Source: Limnohabitans sp. (lineage in GTDB: Bacteria > Pseudomonadota > Gammaproteobacteria > Burkholderiales > Burkholderiaceae_C). Taken from it: DNA of 36,010 nucleotides. Shown here in pieces: positions 25,266 through 35,073 of this stretch. Position numbers and translations under genes: made by a program. The notes under the pieces are model-generated. The model was not told the DNA's origin, did not search any database, and was given only the letters and a program-made list of their open reading frames with translations. Positions within the stretch are counted from its first letter, which is position 1; each line of letters begins with the position of its first letter. The stretch is taken from NCBI GenBank assembly GCA_023255445.1, contig JALRIL010000155.1, positions 1 through 36,010 on the forward strand. The letters are read 5' to 3'.

Positions 25266-25301
25266 TGGCCACGTTTGCCCTGATGCACCGACACAAACTT
25301 C

Positions 25302-25324
25302 AGGCCGCCTCGTGCGGCCTTTTT
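25302..25324 (+). terminator. Rho-independent terminator after frr
   Basis: AGGCCGC (25302-25308), loop CTCGT, GCGGCCT (25314-25320), then TTTT. It lies between frr and cdsA on the same strand, so cdsA would depend on read-through or on a promoter not evident in the 73-bp gap. It divides the translation-factor cluster from the envelope cluster. Confidence 0.8.
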
Positions 25325-25338
25325 ACTGGAGCGCAACC

Positions 25339-26193
25339 ATGCTGATGCAGCGCGTGATCACCGCCGTGGCCTTGCTGGCGGTTTTGTTGCCCGCCCTTTT
25401 TGCGCAGGTGGTCTGGCCCTGGATGGCTTTGACCCTGTTGTTCATTGCGGCTGGGTCTTGGGAATGGGGGCGTCTGCAAGGCCTGGGCTTTGGCCCCTCG
25501 ATGCTGGGCGGCCTGCTGGTGACAGGTTTGTGTGCAGATGCGTATTTTTCGGGTTGGGTTCTGCAGCCTTTGGCCGGGCTCTGGCAGAGTGTGAGTGTGT
25601 TCTGGGTGGTGCTGTCGGTGTGGATGCTTCGTCGTGGGGTGACGGGCTGGTCGCAATGGCCCTTGTCTCTGCGCTGGCCGGCAGGCTTACTCGTATTGGC
25701 TGCGGCCTGGCTGGCTTTGTCGCAGGCACGTGTGCTGGGCGTCAACTTTTTATTGTCGTCCATGGCGTTGGTGTGGGTGGCCGATATTGCTGCTTACTTT
25801 ACTGGCCGGGCCTTTGGAGGGCGCATCATTCGCCGCAAGCTGGCCGCAACCATCAGCCCGGGTAAAAGCTGGGAAGGTGCACTGGGTGGTTTTGCGGGGG
25901 TTTGTGTGCTGGCTTGGGTCTGGCGGCGTCTGGATGTGATGCTCCCTGTAGATGCGCCCAGTCTGTTCTCGCGCTTGATGGAAATGGGCTTGCTGTGGAC
26001 GGCTGGCGCGTTGGTCTTCCTGACCGCCATGAGTGTGGTGGGTGACCTGGTGGAGTCTTTGGTCAAACGCAGCGCCGGCATGAAAGACAGCTCCCAGCTG
26101 CTGCCAGGCCATGGCGGTGTCCTCGACCGGGTGGATGCGCTGTTGCCAACCCTGCCGTTGTGCATGATGCTGGTGACGTGGGGGGGCGCATGA
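25339..26193 (+). CDS. cdsA: Phosphatidate cytidylyltransferase (CDP-diacylglycerol synthase)
   Basis: An integral inner-membrane enzyme of 284 residues making CDP-diacylglycerol from phosphatidate and CTP. It begins MLMQRVITAVALLAVLLPALF and has about eight hydrophobic helices. The family signature occurs near the C-terminus as KDSSQLLPGHGGVLDRVDAL, with the preceding GDLVESLVKRSAGMKDSS metal site. The start at 25339 has TGGAG eight bases upstream; the track's nine extra codons run into the terminator hairpin. Its stop overlaps the dxr start as ATGA. Confidence 0.96.
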   Translation: MLMQRVITAVALLAVLLPALFAQVVWPWMALTLLFIAAGSWEWGRLQGLGFGPSMLGGLLVTGLCADAYFSGWVLQPLAGLWQSVSVFWVVLSVWMLRRGVTGWSQWPLSLRWPAGLLVLAAAWLALSQARVLGVNFLLSSMALVWVADIAAYFTGRAFGGRIIRRKLAATISPGKSWEGALGGFAGVCVLAWVWRRLDVMLPVDAPSLFSRLMEMGLLWTAGALVFLTAMSVVGDLVESLVKRSAGMKDSSQLLPGHGGVLDRVDALLPTLPLCMMLVTWGGA

Positions 26194-27395
26194 GCGCAGA
26201 GACAGCCAAACAACGCATTACCGTCCTAGGGGCTACGGGTTCCATTGGCGGTAACACGCTGGATGTTTTGTCCCGTCACCGCGATCGCTATGAGGTGTTT
26301 GCACTGACTGCCGCCACCCAGGTTGATGTCATGGTGCGTCATTGTGCAGCCTTCAAACCCGTGTGGGCGGTGATGGCTGATGAGGACGCCGGGCGTCAAT
26401 TGCAGGCGCGTTTGCACCACGAAGGCTTGACCACGCAAGTACGTTGGGGTGCCCAAGCTCTGGACGACGTGTCCTGCGCCCCCGAGGTGGATGTGGTCAT
26501 GGCGGCCATTGTGGGCGCAGCGGGTCTGTCCCCTTGCTTGAGTGCTGCTCGGGCTGGCAAGCGATTGCTACTGGCCAACAAGGAAGCGCTGGTGGTGGGC
26601 GGAGAGGTGTTTCTCGCTGCGGTGCGCGAGGGTGGGGCCACGCTGCTGCCCATTGACAGCGAGCACTCGGCCATCTTCCAGTCCTTGCCCGAAGATTCGA
26701 CCAGCTGGTCTGAGCGGGTCGAAAAAATCATCCTGACGGCCTCTGGAGGACCTTTCCGACAACGTGATGTGAGCACGTTGCATCAGGTCACGCCCGAGCA
26801 GGCGTGTGCGCATCCAAATTGGGTCATGGGGCGAAAGATTTCGGTCGATTCCGCCACGATGATGAACAAGGCACTGGAAGTGATTGAGGCGCGTTACCTG
26901 TTCGGGATGCTGCCCGAGCAGATCGAGGTGGTGATTCACCCTCAAAGCGTGATTCACTCCATGGTGCAGTACAAGGATAGCTCCGTGGTGGCACAGCTTG
27001 GTACGCCGGACATGCGCGTACCCATCGCCTATGGCTTGAGCTGGCCGAATCGCATGGCGTCAGGGGCCGCCGCCTTGGACTTTCACCGTATGGCAGCCAT
27101 GACTTTCGAGGCCATGGACGACCACGATCACCCGCAACGTTTTGCAGGCCTGAAGCTGGCCTGGCAGGCCCTGCAGAGTACGCCAGGCAGCTGCGCTGTT
27201 CTCAATGCAGCCAACGAAATGGCCGTGCAGGCATTTCTGGAGCGGCGTATCCGCTTTGACCAGATTTATCAGGTCAATGCACAGACGCTGTCCGATATCG
27301 CCGTACAAGCGCCCACGTGCCTGCATGAACTGCTCGAACTTGACCGCAGGGGCAGGTCACAGGCGCAAACCGTCATACAAAAGTTCGGATATTGA
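26190..27395 (+). CDS. dxr: 1-deoxy-D-xylulose 5-phosphate reductoisomerase
   Basis: A 401-residue enzyme of the MEP isoprenoid pathway, converting DXP to MEP with NADPH and a divalent metal. Seen: the NADPH loop ITVLGATGSIGGNTLDVL, LLLANKEALVVGGEVF, the metal and substrate site LLPIDSEHSAIFQSL, the flexible-loop region SGGPFR, and GRKISVDSATMMNKALEVIE. The ATG overlaps the cdsA stop and has a G-rich ribosome-binding site. bamA follows after 45 bases; rseP, usually between them, is absent. Confidence 0.97.
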   Translation: MSAETAKQRITVLGATGSIGGNTLDVLSRHRDRYEVFALTAATQVDVMVRHCAAFKPVWAVMADEDAGRQLQARLHHEGLTTQVRWGAQALDDVSCAPEVDVVMAAIVGAAGLSPCLSAARAGKRLLLANKEALVVGGEVFLAAVREGGATLLPIDSEHSAIFQSLPEDSTSWSERVEKIILTASGGPFRQRDVSTLHQVTPEQACAHPNWVMGRKISVDSATMMNKALEVIEARYLFGMLPEQIEVVIHPQSVIHSMVQYKDSSVVAQLGTPDMRVPIAYGLSWPNRMASGAAALDFHRMAAMTFEAMDDHDHPQRFAGLKLAWQALQSTPGSCAVLNAANEMAVQAFLERRIRFDQIYQVNAQTLSDIAVQAPTCLHELLELDRRGRSQAQTVIQKFGY

Positions 27396-27440
27396 GGCCG
27401 CTCGGTTATCATCAAACAAAGCATCACAACGAGGAACAGC

Positions 27441-29756
27441 ATGCGCATTTTTTCCCGACGTCAACACGCTGTCGCTCTGGCCTTGGCCGCTGCTGGCTGG
27501 CTTGGGGCAGTGCTTCCGGCATGGGCGGTAGAGCCATTCAAGCTCAAGGACATTCGCGTGGAGGGTCTGCAGCGCGTAGAGTCTGGCACCGTGTTTGCGT
27601 CCTTGCCATTCCGTGTGGGGGACACTTTCACCGATGAAGCGGGGGCTTCGGCCATTCGTTCCTTGTTTTCGCTGGGCTTGTTCAAGGATGTGCGCCTGGA
27701 AACCCAGGGGGATGTCCTGGTGGTTGTGGTGCAAGAGCGCCCCACCGTTGCCACGGTGGAGTTTGTTGGGCTCAAGGAGTTTGACAAGGACATGTTGACC
27801 AAGTCACTCAAGGATGTGGGATTGGCCGAGGGGCGCCCGTTTGACAAGGCCTTGGCGGACAAGGCCGAGCAGGAACTCAAGCGTCAATACATTTCGCGCA
27901 GTCTGTATGGTGCCCAGGTGGTGACCACTGCCACGCCGATCGACCGTAACCGCGTGAACCTGACCTTCACCATCACCGAAGGGGGACCGGCGAAGATTGC
28001 TCAGATCAACATCGTGGGCAATAAGACCTTTTCCGAGTCGACCTTGCGTGACCAGTTTTCCCTGGACACCGGTGGCTGGATGACCTGGTATACCAAGGCG
28101 GACCGCTATTCGCGAACCAAACTCAACGCCGACCTTGAGGCCCTGCGCTCGTACTACCTGGCGCGCGGCTACCTGGAGTTCCGTATTGACTCCACGCAGG
28201 TGGAGATGTCGCAAGACAAGCAACAAATGTTCATCACCATCAACATCAACGAAGGGGACCGCTTTGTCGTCTCTGGCGTGAAGTTGCAGGGCAATTACCT
28301 GGGCAAAGACGATGAATTCAAGGCATTGGTCAAGATCAAGCCCGGCCAGCCTTACAACGCCGAGACGGTGGCAGAGACCACCAAGGCCTTCACCGATTAC
28401 TACGGCAATTTTGGCTATGCCTTTGCCCGCGTCGAGGCGCGCCCGGAGATTGACCGTGCCAACGGCCGCGTCGAATTTGTGCTGGTGGGTGATCCGTCTC
28501 GTCGCGCTTACGTGCGACGCATCAACATCACGGGTAACAACCGCACACGCGATGAAGTGATCCGCCGTGAGTTCCGTCAAATGGAAGCGGCATGGTACGA
28601 CGGCGACAAGATCCGCCTCTCGCGAGACCGTGTGGACCGTCTGGGCTTTTTTACCGGCGTTGAGGTTGAAACGCAGGAAGTGCCGGGTTCGCCCGACCAA
28701 GTGGACCTGGCCTTCAATGTGACCGAAAAGCCCACTGGCAGCATCTCTTTGGGGGCGGGCTTCTCGTCCACCGAAAAACTGGCGCTGACCTTTGGCATTG
28801 CGCAGGAAAATGCCTTTGGTACCGGTCAATACCTGGCCATCAACCTCAACACCAGCAAGTACAACCGCACGGCGGTGATCAGCAACACCGATCCGTACTT
28901 CACCGACTCGGGCATTTCGCGCACGATCGATGTGTTCCACCGCACTACGCGGCCTTACTTGTCCACGGTCAATACCAGCACTTACAGCTTGGTCAACCAG
29001 GGTCTCGGCTTGAAGTTTGGTTTGCCAGTGACAGAGCGTGACACGCTTTACGTGGGTGCCAATCTGGAGCGCAACCAAGTGTCCGACGGGACCTACCTGC
29101 CCGATGCTTATCGTGACTACCTCGGTACGCGCACAGCTTTGCCTCTGACCTTGGGGTGGGCGCGAGACGGGCGTGACAGCGCCTTGGTTCCGAACAAAGG
29201 TGTTTATCAGCGTGTCAGTGCAGATTTGAGTGTGGCAGGCGACTCTCGCTATGTTCGTACCAGTTACCAGTACCAGCAGTACGTGCCATTGACCAAAAAA
29301 TACACCTTGGCCTTTAACACGGAGCTCGGTTGGGGCAAAGGCTTGAATGGTCAGAACTATCCGATTTTCAAGAATTTTTATGCGGGTGGTCTTGGCAGTG
29401 TCCGCTCGTTCGAGCAATCGAGTCTGGGTCCGACATCCGCTGTCAGCGATCCAGCTGGCAGCAACCCGGTCTACACCGGCGGTGCCAAAAAAATGATTTT
29501 CAATGCCGAATTCATCACGCCGTTCCCTGGTGCGGGCAACGACAAGACCTTGCGCTTGTTCGCCTTCACTGATTTCGGCAATGTGTATGGCGAACACGAA
29601 ACCATGGCCCTTAACAAGCTGCGCGGTTCGGCCGGTATTGGTCTGAGCTGGATCTCGCCAGTGGGCCCGCTGCGTTTTTCCTATGGCGTTCCTTTGCGTA
29701 AGGAAGCCAACGATAAAATCCAGAAACTTCAATTCCAGATTGGCACAGCCTTCTAA
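27441..29756 (+). CDS. bamA: BamA, outer-membrane protein assembly factor
   Basis: The essential core of the BAM complex, inserting beta-barrel proteins into the outer membrane. 771 residues: a Sec signal peptide (cleavage near LPAWA), then five POTRA domains starting at FKLKDIRVEGLQRV, with later repeats such as QINIVGNKTFSE and RRINITGNNRTRDEVIRRE. A 16-strand barrel ends in FQIGTAF with the terminal phenylalanine of the beta-signal. The loop-6 motif reads GLGSVRSFEQ, with serine in place of the usual glycine of VRGF/VRGY. GAGGA precedes the ATG. Its TAA overlaps the next ATG (TAATG). It is probably needed to fold the envelope proteins of the cassette, but not the TolC-like lipoprotein specifically. 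Confidence 0.97.
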   Translation: MRIFSRRQHAVALALAAAGWLGAVLPAWAVEPFKLKDIRVEGLQRVESGTVFASLPFRVGDTFTDEAGASAIRSLFSLGLFKDVRLETQGDVLVVVVQERPTVATVEFVGLKEFDKDMLTKSLKDVGLAEGRPFDKALADKAEQELKRQYISRSLYGAQVVTTATPIDRNRVNLTFTITEGGPAKIAQINIVGNKTFSESTLRDQFSLDTGGWMTWYTKADRYSRTKLNADLEALRSYYLARGYLEFRIDSTQVEMSQDKQQMFITININEGDRFVVSGVKLQGNYLGKDDEFKALVKIKPGQPYNAETVAETTKAFTDYYGNFGYAFARVEARPEIDRANGRVEFVLVGDPSRRAYVRRINITGNNRTRDEVIRREFRQMEAAWYDGDKIRLSRDRVDRLGFFTGVEVETQEVPGSPDQVDLAFNVTEKPTGSISLGAGFSSTEKLALTFGIAQENAFGTGQYLAINLNTSKYNRTAVISNTDPYFTDSGISRTIDVFHRTTRPYLSTVNTSTYSLVNQGLGLKFGLPVTERDTLYVGANLERNQVSDGTYLPDAYRDYLGTRTALPLTLGWARDGRDSALVPNKGVYQRVSADLSVAGDSRYVRTSYQYQQYVPLTKKYTLAFNTELGWGKGLNGQNYPIFKNFYAGGLGSVRSFEQSSLGPTSAVSDPAGSNPVYTGGAKKMIFNAEFITPFPGAGNDKTLRLFAFTDFGNVYGEHETMALNKLRGSAGIGLSWISPVGPLRFSYGVPLRKEANDKIQKLQFQIGTAF

Positions 29757-30271
29757 TGTCTATGCGTAACCTTTCCATTGCTCGTTTGATTTCGGTGGTT
29801 CTGTTGTCCACGGCTGCGCTTGCACACGCCCAGGACTTCAAGATGGGCTTTGTCAACACTGAGCGCATCTTCCGCGAGGCCGAGGCTGCCAAGCAGGCCC
29901 AAGGCAAGCTGGAGCAGGAGTTCTCCAAGCGCGAAAAAGAGTTGGTCGACACCGGTAACGCCATCAAGGCAGCCTCCGACAAGCTCGAGCGCGAGGCGCC
30001 TACGCTGTCTGAATCTCAACGCGTCAACCGTCAAAAGCAACTGGTGGAGCAAGACCGCGAGTTCCAGCGCAAACGTCGTGAATTCCAGGAGGACCTCAAT
30101 TCGCGCAAAAACGAAGAGCAGCAGCTCATCATTGAGCGTGCCAATCGCGCGGTCAAGCAGGTGGCTGAGTCAGAAAAATACGATGTGATTTTTCAAGATG
30201 CCGTGTATGTGAATCCCAAGCACGACATCACCGACAAGGTGCTCAAAGCCCTCAACGCCGCTGCCAAGTAA
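29756..30271 (+). CDS. skp: Skp/OmpH-family periplasmic chaperone
   Basis: A 171-residue periplasmic chaperone that holds unfolded outer-membrane proteins for BamA. Sec signal peptide (ALAHAQ region), then the family start DFKMGFVNTERIFREAEAAK, a long charged coiled coil (tentacle helices, about 45-130), and the closing strand KYDVIFQDAVYVNPKHDITDKVLK. The ATG shares a base with the bamA stop; an ATG two codons later is also possible. The position between bamA and lpxD is the classical one. Confidence 0.95.
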   Translation: MSMRNLSIARLISVVLLSTAALAHAQDFKMGFVNTERIFREAEAAKQAQGKLEQEFSKREKELVDTGNAIKAASDKLEREAPTLSESQRVNRQKQLVEQDREFQRKRREFQEDLNSRKNEEQQLIIERANRAVKQVAESEKYDVIFQDAVYVNPKHDITDKVLKALNAAAK

Positions 30272-30289
30272 ACGGTTGCCCGCATTGCT

Positions 30290-31273
30290 GTGTCACTGAC
30301 GCTTGAACGCATTGTCAGCACCCTGGGCGCCGAGTTGTCCGGGCCTTCCGATCGGGTGATCGAGGGCTTGGCGCCGCTGCAAACGGCGGGACCCGCACAA
30401 CTGAGTTTTTTAAGTCACCCCAAATACAGTGCACAGCTGGCCCAGACCCAGGCTGCTTGCGTCATTCTCAAGCCCGAATTTCTGTCTGCTTTGCCTGAGG
30501 GTGTGGCCGCCATCGTGACGCCGGACCCGTACCTGTACTTTGCCCGTTTGACGCGTTTGTGGCGACAAACCCACCGTGCAGCTGAGCCCGTGGGCATTCA
30601 CCCCTCGGCGGTGGTGCACCCTGATGCCAGGGTGGCTCCAGATGCCAGTATCGGCCCCTTGTGCGTGGTCGAGGCGGGGGCGGTTGTGGGCGCAGGCACC
30701 GTGCTGCATTCGCGCGTCACGCTCGGGTATGACTGCCAGATTGGCGAGCGCTGCATCGTCCACCCGGGGGTGGTGATCGGGGCGGATGGCTTTGGCTTTG
30801 CGCCGGTGCAGGGAATCTGGGAAAAAATCGAGCAACTGGGTGCTGTTCGTATTGGCAACGATGTGGAAATTGGTGCCAACACCTGCATCGACCGTGGGGC
30901 GCTTGAGGACACCGTGATCGAAGACGGTGTCAAGCTCGACAACCTCATCCAGATCGGTCACAACGTACACATTGGTGCGCACACCGCCATGGCGGGGTGT
31001 GTGGGCGTGGCTGGCAGTGCCCGTATTGGCGCCCATTGCACTGTGGGGGGAGGGGCAGTGGTCCTGGGTCATTTGACGCTGGCCGACCATGTGCACATCT
31101 CGGCCGCCACGGTGGTGACACGTTCCATTCTCAAGCCGGGCCAGTACACCGGCGTCTTTCCCATGGACGACAATGCCAAGTGGGAAAAAAATGCGGCTTC
31201 ACTCAAGCAACTTCATCAGCTTCGCGACCGCATCAAACGCATCGAACAACAACATCCCAAACAGGAACCATGA
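30290..31273 (+). CDS. lpxD: UDP-3-O-(3-hydroxyacyl)glucosamine N-acyltransferase
   Basis: Third step of lipid A synthesis: N-acylation of UDP-3-O-acylglucosamine using acyl-ACP. 327 residues, starting at a GTG with no clear ribosome-binding site. The N-terminal uridine-binding domain has [16 protein letters not shown]. The left-handed beta-helix of hexapeptide repeats follows, with [29 protein letters not shown] and the catalytic-region segment [17 protein letters not shown]-terminal helix completes the fold. Its stop overlaps the first in-frame ATG of fabZ. Confidence 0.96.
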   Translation: MSLTLERIVSTLGAELSGPSDRVIEGLAPLQTAGPAQLSFLSHPKYSAQLAQTQAACVILKPEFLSALPEGVAAIVTPDPYLYFARLTRLWRQTHRAAEPVGIHPSAVVHPDARVAPDASIGPLCVVEAGAVVGAGTVLHSRVTLGYDCQIGERCIVHPGVVIGADGFGFAPVQGIWEKIEQLGAVRIGNDVEIGANTCIDRGALEDTVIEDGVKLDNLIQIGHNVHIGAHTAMAGCVGVAGSARIGAHCTVGGGAVVLGHLTLADHVHISAATVVTRSILKPGQYTGVFPMDDNAKWEKNAASLKQLHQLRDRIKRIEQQHPKQEP

Positions 31274-31275
31274 CC

Positions 31276-31716
31276 ATGATGGACATTCATCAAATTCTCA
31301 AGCAATTGCCGCACCGCTACCCTATCTTGCTGGTGGACCGCGTGGTCGAGGTGGAAAAGGGCCTGCGCATCAAGGCACTCAAGAATGTCACCATCAATGA
31401 GCCGTTTTTCACGGGTCACTTTCCACACCGTCCCGTCATGCCGGGCGTGCTCATGCTCGAGGCCCTTGCGCAGGCTGCCGCTTTGTTGGCGTTTGATACG
31501 TTGGGCACCACGCCTGACGACAAAACGGTGTATTACTTTGCGGGTATCGACGGTGCACGCTTCAAGCGTCCTGTCGAGCCGGGTGATCAACTGACCCTGG
31601 ACGTGACTCTGCTGCGCATGAAAGCCGGTATTTTCAAATTTGGTGCCAAGGCTTGGGTGGGTGATGAGGTGGCTGTGGAAGCTGAACTCATGTGCACCAT
31701 GCGCACGATTGCTTGA
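31276..31716 (+). CDS. fabZ: 3-hydroxyacyl-ACP dehydratase FabZ
   Basis: A hot-dog-fold dehydratase of fatty-acid elongation, competing with lipid A synthesis for 3-hydroxyacyl-ACP. Seen: [49 protein letters not shown] (catalytic histidine and glutamate), and [17 protein letters not shown]. Three clustered ATGs (31270, 31276, 31279) are possible; AGGA lies nine bases before 31276, which also gives the usual family N-terminus. The first overlaps the lpxD stop as ATGA. It lies inside the lpx cluster, as is standard. Confidence 0.95.
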   Translation: MMDIHQILKQLPHRYPILLVDRVVEVEKGLRIKALKNVTINEPFFTGHFPHRPVMPGVLMLEALAQAAALLAFDTLGTTPDDKTVYYFAGIDGARFKRPVEPGDQLTLDVTLLRMKAGIFKFGAKAWVGDEVAVEAELMCTMRTIA

Positions 31717-31727
31717 GTAGCAGACAG

Positions 31728-32522
31728 ATGACGCGTATTCACTCCACAGCGTTGGTGGACCCAGGTGCAGAGATCGACAGCAGTGTCGAGATCGGTCCTT
31801 ACTCCGTCATTGGGCCACACGTGAAGATTGGCGCAGGTACCTCGGTGGGCGCCCATTGTGTGATCGAGGGTCACACCACCATTGGCCGGGACAACAGGAT
31901 CTTCCAGTTCAATTCGCTGGGTGCGATTCCTCAGGACAAGAAGTACAAAGGGGAGCCTTGCGAGCTGCGTATCGGTGACCGCAATACGATTCGCGAGTTT
32001 TGCACCTTCAACATCGGCTCGCCCGGCGATCTGGGCTACACCGCTTTGGGCAATGACAACTGGGTCATGGCCTATGTGCATCTGGCCCATGATTGCGTGG
32101 TTGGCAACCACACGATTTTTGCCAACAACACGCAATTGGCTGGTCATGTGCATGTCGATGACTGGGTCATTTTGGGCGGCTTCACGGTGGTGCACCAGTT
32201 CTGCCGCATTGGGGCCCATGCCTTTACCGCCATGAACAGTCTGCTGTTTGGCGACTTGCCGCCTTTTGTCATGGCGCAAGGCCAACCCGCTCAAGCGCGT
32301 GCAATGAACTTTGAGGGCTTGCGCCGCAGGGGGTTTTCGGCCGAGCGCATTCGCGCCGTCAAGGCCATGCACAAACTGCTGTACCGCCAGTCCCTGACAC
32401 TGGATCAGGCCAAGATCAAGATTGCCCAACTGGTGCAGTCCATTCCTGAAGCCAAAGCCGATGTGGACATGATGGTCAACTTCCTGAATGCAGGCACGCC
32501 TGAGCGGGGCATTGTTCGGTGA
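31728..32522 (+). CDS. lpxA: Acyl-ACP:UDP-N-acetylglucosamine O-acyltransferase
   Basis: First enzyme of lipid A synthesis. 264 residues of hexapeptide-repeat left-handed beta-helix ([34 protein letters not shown]), then the [13 protein letters not shown] segment carrying the catalytic histidine, [18 protein letters not shown], and a C-terminal helical domain after [11 protein letters not shown]. The ATG at 31728 is used; the track's earlier start falls within fabZ and lacks similarity. Its TGA overlaps the lpxB GTG (GTGA). Confidence 0.97.
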   Translation: MTRIHSTALVDPGAEIDSSVEIGPYSVIGPHVKIGAGTSVGAHCVIEGHTTIGRDNRIFQFNSLGAIPQDKKYKGEPCELRIGDRNTIREFCTFNIGSPGDLGYTALGNDNWVMAYVHLAHDCVVGNHTIFANNTQLAGHVHVDDWVILGGFTVVHQFCRIGAHAFTAMNSLLFGDLPPFVMAQGQPAQARAMNFEGLRRRGFSAERIRAVKAMHKLLYRQSLTLDQAKIKIAQLVQSIPEAKADVDMMVNFLNAGTPERGIVR

Positions 32523-33694
32523 ATGCGCAACGTATGCTCGCGACGCAAGCCCCTGAGGGGGCTTTGTCGTTTGCCATGGTCGCTGGCGAGGTCTCTGGCG
32601 ATTTGCTGGCTGCGTTGCTGATAGAAGGCTTGCAAAAACGCTGGCCTCAGGCGTGTGGCCAGGGCATTGGCGGGCCGGCCATGCAGGCGAGGGGGTTTCA
32701 TGCCCAATGGTCTTATGAAAAATTGGCAGTGCGCGGCTACTTTGAAGTGCTGCGTCATTACCGCGAAATCGTAGGTATTCGCAAACAACTGCGCGAGCAA
32801 CTGATCGCTCAGCCGCCGGATGTGTTCATTGGTGTGGATGCACCCGACTTCAACCTGGACCTGGAAGCCGCCTTGCACGACCAAGGCATCCCCACGGTGC
32901 ATTTTGTGTGCCCATCGATATGGGCCTGGCGTCCGGAGCGCATCGAAAAAATCCGCCGCAGTGTGGACCACATGCTGTGCATCTTTCCGTTCGAAGAGGC
33001 CTTGTTGCGTGAGCAAGGCGTTGCCGCGACATACGTAGGGCATCCGCTGGCGCCCGTGATTCCCATGCATCCTGACCGCGCCGCTGCACGCCAGTCGCTG
33101 GGACTGGACGCCGATCGCCCGGTAGTGGCGCTGTTGCCTGGCAGCCGGCGCTCGGAAATTGAGCAGCTCGCAGGCCGCTTCGTGCAAGCAGCCCAACGGA
33201 TGCAAGGACACAAGCCGCACTTGCAGTTCGTGTTGCCCACCGTGCCCGCCTTGTTCGAGCATGTGCAAGCCGCTGTAGCGCGTGCAGGCGGGCTCAACGA
33301 CCTGGTGGTCCTCAAAGGCCAATCACACCAGGCCCTGGCCGCATGTGATGTGACAATGATCGCCAGCGGCACGGCCACGCTCGAAGCGGCCTTGTTCAAA
33401 CGACCCATGGTGATTGCCTATCACATGAACGCACTGAGCTGGGCCATCATGCGCCGCAAAAAATTGCAGCCGTGGGTGGGTTTGCCCAACATCCTGGCTC
33501 AGCAATTCCTGGTGCCTGAATTGCTTCAGCACGAGTGCACGCCAGAGCGCCTGGCCCAGGAAACCCTGCAGTGGCTGGATGATCCGCTGCGTGTGCAACA
33601 TGTGCAAGAGCGCTTTGAAACCATGCACCACACCCTGATTCGCCCCACGGCAGATTTGGCCACCCATGCGATCGAAGAAACACTGGGTCGCTGA
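32519..33694 (+). CDS. lpxB: Lipid-A-disaccharide synthase
   Basis: A membrane-associated GT-B glycosyltransferase of family 19, joining 2,3-diacylglucosamine-1-phosphate to its UDP form. 391 residues. Diagnostic: [67 protein letters not shown] and [20 protein letters not shown]. The GTG at 32519 overlaps the lpxA stop; an in-frame ATG five codons on is an alternative. The 3' end overlaps rnhB by 29 bases. Confidence 0.96.
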   Translation: MNAQRMLATQAPEGALSFAMVAGEVSGDLLAALLIEGLQKRWPQACGQGIGGPAMQARGFHAQWSYEKLAVRGYFEVLRHYREIVGIRKQLREQLIAQPPDVFIGVDAPDFNLDLEAALHDQGIPTVHFVCPSIWAWRPERIEKIRRSVDHMLCIFPFEEALLREQGVAATYVGHPLAPVIPMHPDRAAARQSLGLDADRPVVALLPGSRRSEIEQLAGRFVQAAQRMQGHKPHLQFVLPTVPALFEHVQAAVARAGGLNDLVVLKGQSHQALAACDVTMIASGTATLEAALFKRPMVIAYHMNALSWAIMRRKKLQPWVGLPNILAQQFLVPELLQHECTPERLAQETLQWLDDPLRVQHVQERFETMHHTLIRPTADLATHAIEETLGR

Positions 33695-34304
33695 GCAGCA
33701 ACCGTTCAACTTTGACGGCCCAGGCTTGATCGCCGGTGTCGATGAGGCGGGCAGGGGGCCATTGGCCGGCCCCGTGGTGGCCGCTGCCGTGGTGCTGGAC
33801 GATCAGCGCCCCATTGCCGGACTCAACGACTCCAAAAAACTCTCTGCACGCAAACGAGAGCAGCTGTTTGACGAGATTCGTGCCAAGGCCTTGTGCTTTT
33901 GCATAGCCGAGGCCAGCGTGCAGGAAATCGACACCCTCAACATCCTGCAGGCGACGCTATTGGCTATGCAGCGCGCGGTGCAGGGCCTGCGGCTCAAGCC
34001 CACCAAGGTTCTGGTCGATGGCAACCGCTTGCCCGTGCTTGATGTTCGCGCAGAGGCCATTGTGCAAGGCGACGCGAAAGTGCCGGCCATCTCGGCCGCC
34101 TCCATTCTGGCCAAAGTGCACAGAGACCGCTTGTGCGAGGCCTGGCACGAAAGCTATCCGGATTACGGGTTTGACCAGCACAAGGGTTACGGCACCGCAG
34201 TTCATTTACAGGCCCTGCAGCGACTGGGTCCCACCCCGTGGCACCGCATGACCTTTGCCCCGGTGCGCAACAGCCTGATGTCACATACCCAAGCCCATGA
34301 TTGA
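33666..34304 (+). CDS. rnhB: Ribonuclease HII
   Basis: Removes single ribonucleotides and RNA from RNA-DNA hybrids. 212 residues with the catalytic [44 protein letters not shown] and [14 protein letters not shown] motifs. The only usable in-frame ATG (33666) lies inside lpxB, and translation is likely coupled to it. The 3' end overlaps the methyltransferase gene by eight bases. rnhB after lpxB is the usual arrangement in proteobacteria. Confidence 0.95.
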   Translation: MRSKKHWVAEQQPFNFDGPGLIAGVDEAGRGPLAGPVVAAAVVLDDQRPIAGLNDSKKLSARKREQLFDEIRAKALCFCIAEASVQEIDTLNILQATLLAMQRAVQGLRLKPTKVLVDGNRLPVLDVRAEAIVQGDAKVPAISAASILAKVHRDRLCEAWHESYPDYGFDQHKGYGTAVHLQALQRLGPTPWHRMTFAPVRNSLMSHTQAHD

Positions 34305-35073
34305 GATCTCCTCCCGCGATAACCCATTGCTCAAGCAAATTCGCAAGCAAATCCAGGACCCTGCGGGTTACCGCAAGTCTGGCCAAATCTGGGTGGAGGG
34401 TGAACACTTGTGCTCAGCGGCCTTGCTGCGCGGCTGTGTGCCCGAGGTCATGTTGGTCAAACACAGCAGCTGGAACCGCCACGCGCCGCAAGGCACAGAT
34501 CTGGCCCGCAAATGTCTGGTGGTGCAGGACGCCTTGTTCGACGAGCTGAGCACGCTTGAATCGCCCGCAGATCAGGGTTTTTTGCTGCCTTGGCCCGGGC
34601 GACTCGAAGTCCAGAGGCACACCCCCACCGTGGTGCTGGACCGCTTGCAGGACCCTGGTAATGTGGGCGCCATTTTGAGAACCGCTTCGGCCTTTGGGTT
34701 CAAGCAGGTACTGGCCATCAAGGGTACGGTGGCCCTGTGGTCGCCCAAGGTGCTGCGTGCCGGCATGGGGGCCCATTTTGGGTTGCATCTGGTGGAGGGG
34801 AGCGATGCAGATGCTGTTCAGTCGCTGGAAATGCCCGTTTTGACCACCCACGTGCACGAAGGCCCGTATCTGCACGACCTGGTTCGCCAGCAACAGCTGC
34901 CGGCCCGTTGCGCCTGGATCATGGGTCACGAAGGGCAGGGGGTAAGCGAAGTACTGGCCGCTTTTGCAGGCCAAAAGGTGCGTATTGCGCAGCCTGGCGG
35001 TGAAGAGTCCCTCAATGTGGCCACGGCTGCAGCCATTTGTCTGCATGCGAGCGCCACGGCTGGGCATTCCTGA
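34297..35073 (+). CDS. SpoU/TrmH-family RNA 2'-O-methyltransferase
   Basis: A 258-residue SAM-dependent knotted (SPOUT) methyltransferase. An N-terminal L30-like substrate-binding region ([20 protein letters not shown], then [13 protein letters not shown]) precedes the catalytic domain with the three SpoU motifs: [30 protein letters not shown] and [16 protein letters not shown]. The motifs with Asn, Arg, Glu and Ser/Asn are intact. Which RNA position it modifies cannot be told from the sequence. The ATG lies within the end of rnhB; the partner gene order is common in Comamonadaceae. Confidence 0.9.
   Translation: MIEISSRDNPLLKQIRKQIQDPAGYRKSGQIWVEGEHLCSAALLRGCVPEVMLVKHSSWNRHAPQGTDLARKCLVVQDALFDELSTLESPADQGFLLPWPGRLEVQRHTPTVVLDRLQDPGNVGAILRTASAFGFKQVLAIKGTVALWSPKVLRAGMGAHFGLHLVEGSDADAVQSLEMPVLTTHVHEGPYLHDLVRQQQLPARCAWIMGHEGQGVSEVLAAFAGQKVRIAQPGGEESLNVATAAAICLHASATAGHS

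Noticed and set aside
27804-29732. 642-aa minus-strand ORF opposite bamA
   Set aside because: The length is striking, but it lies wholly antisense to a clear bamA, has no recognisable domain and no ribosome-binding site.
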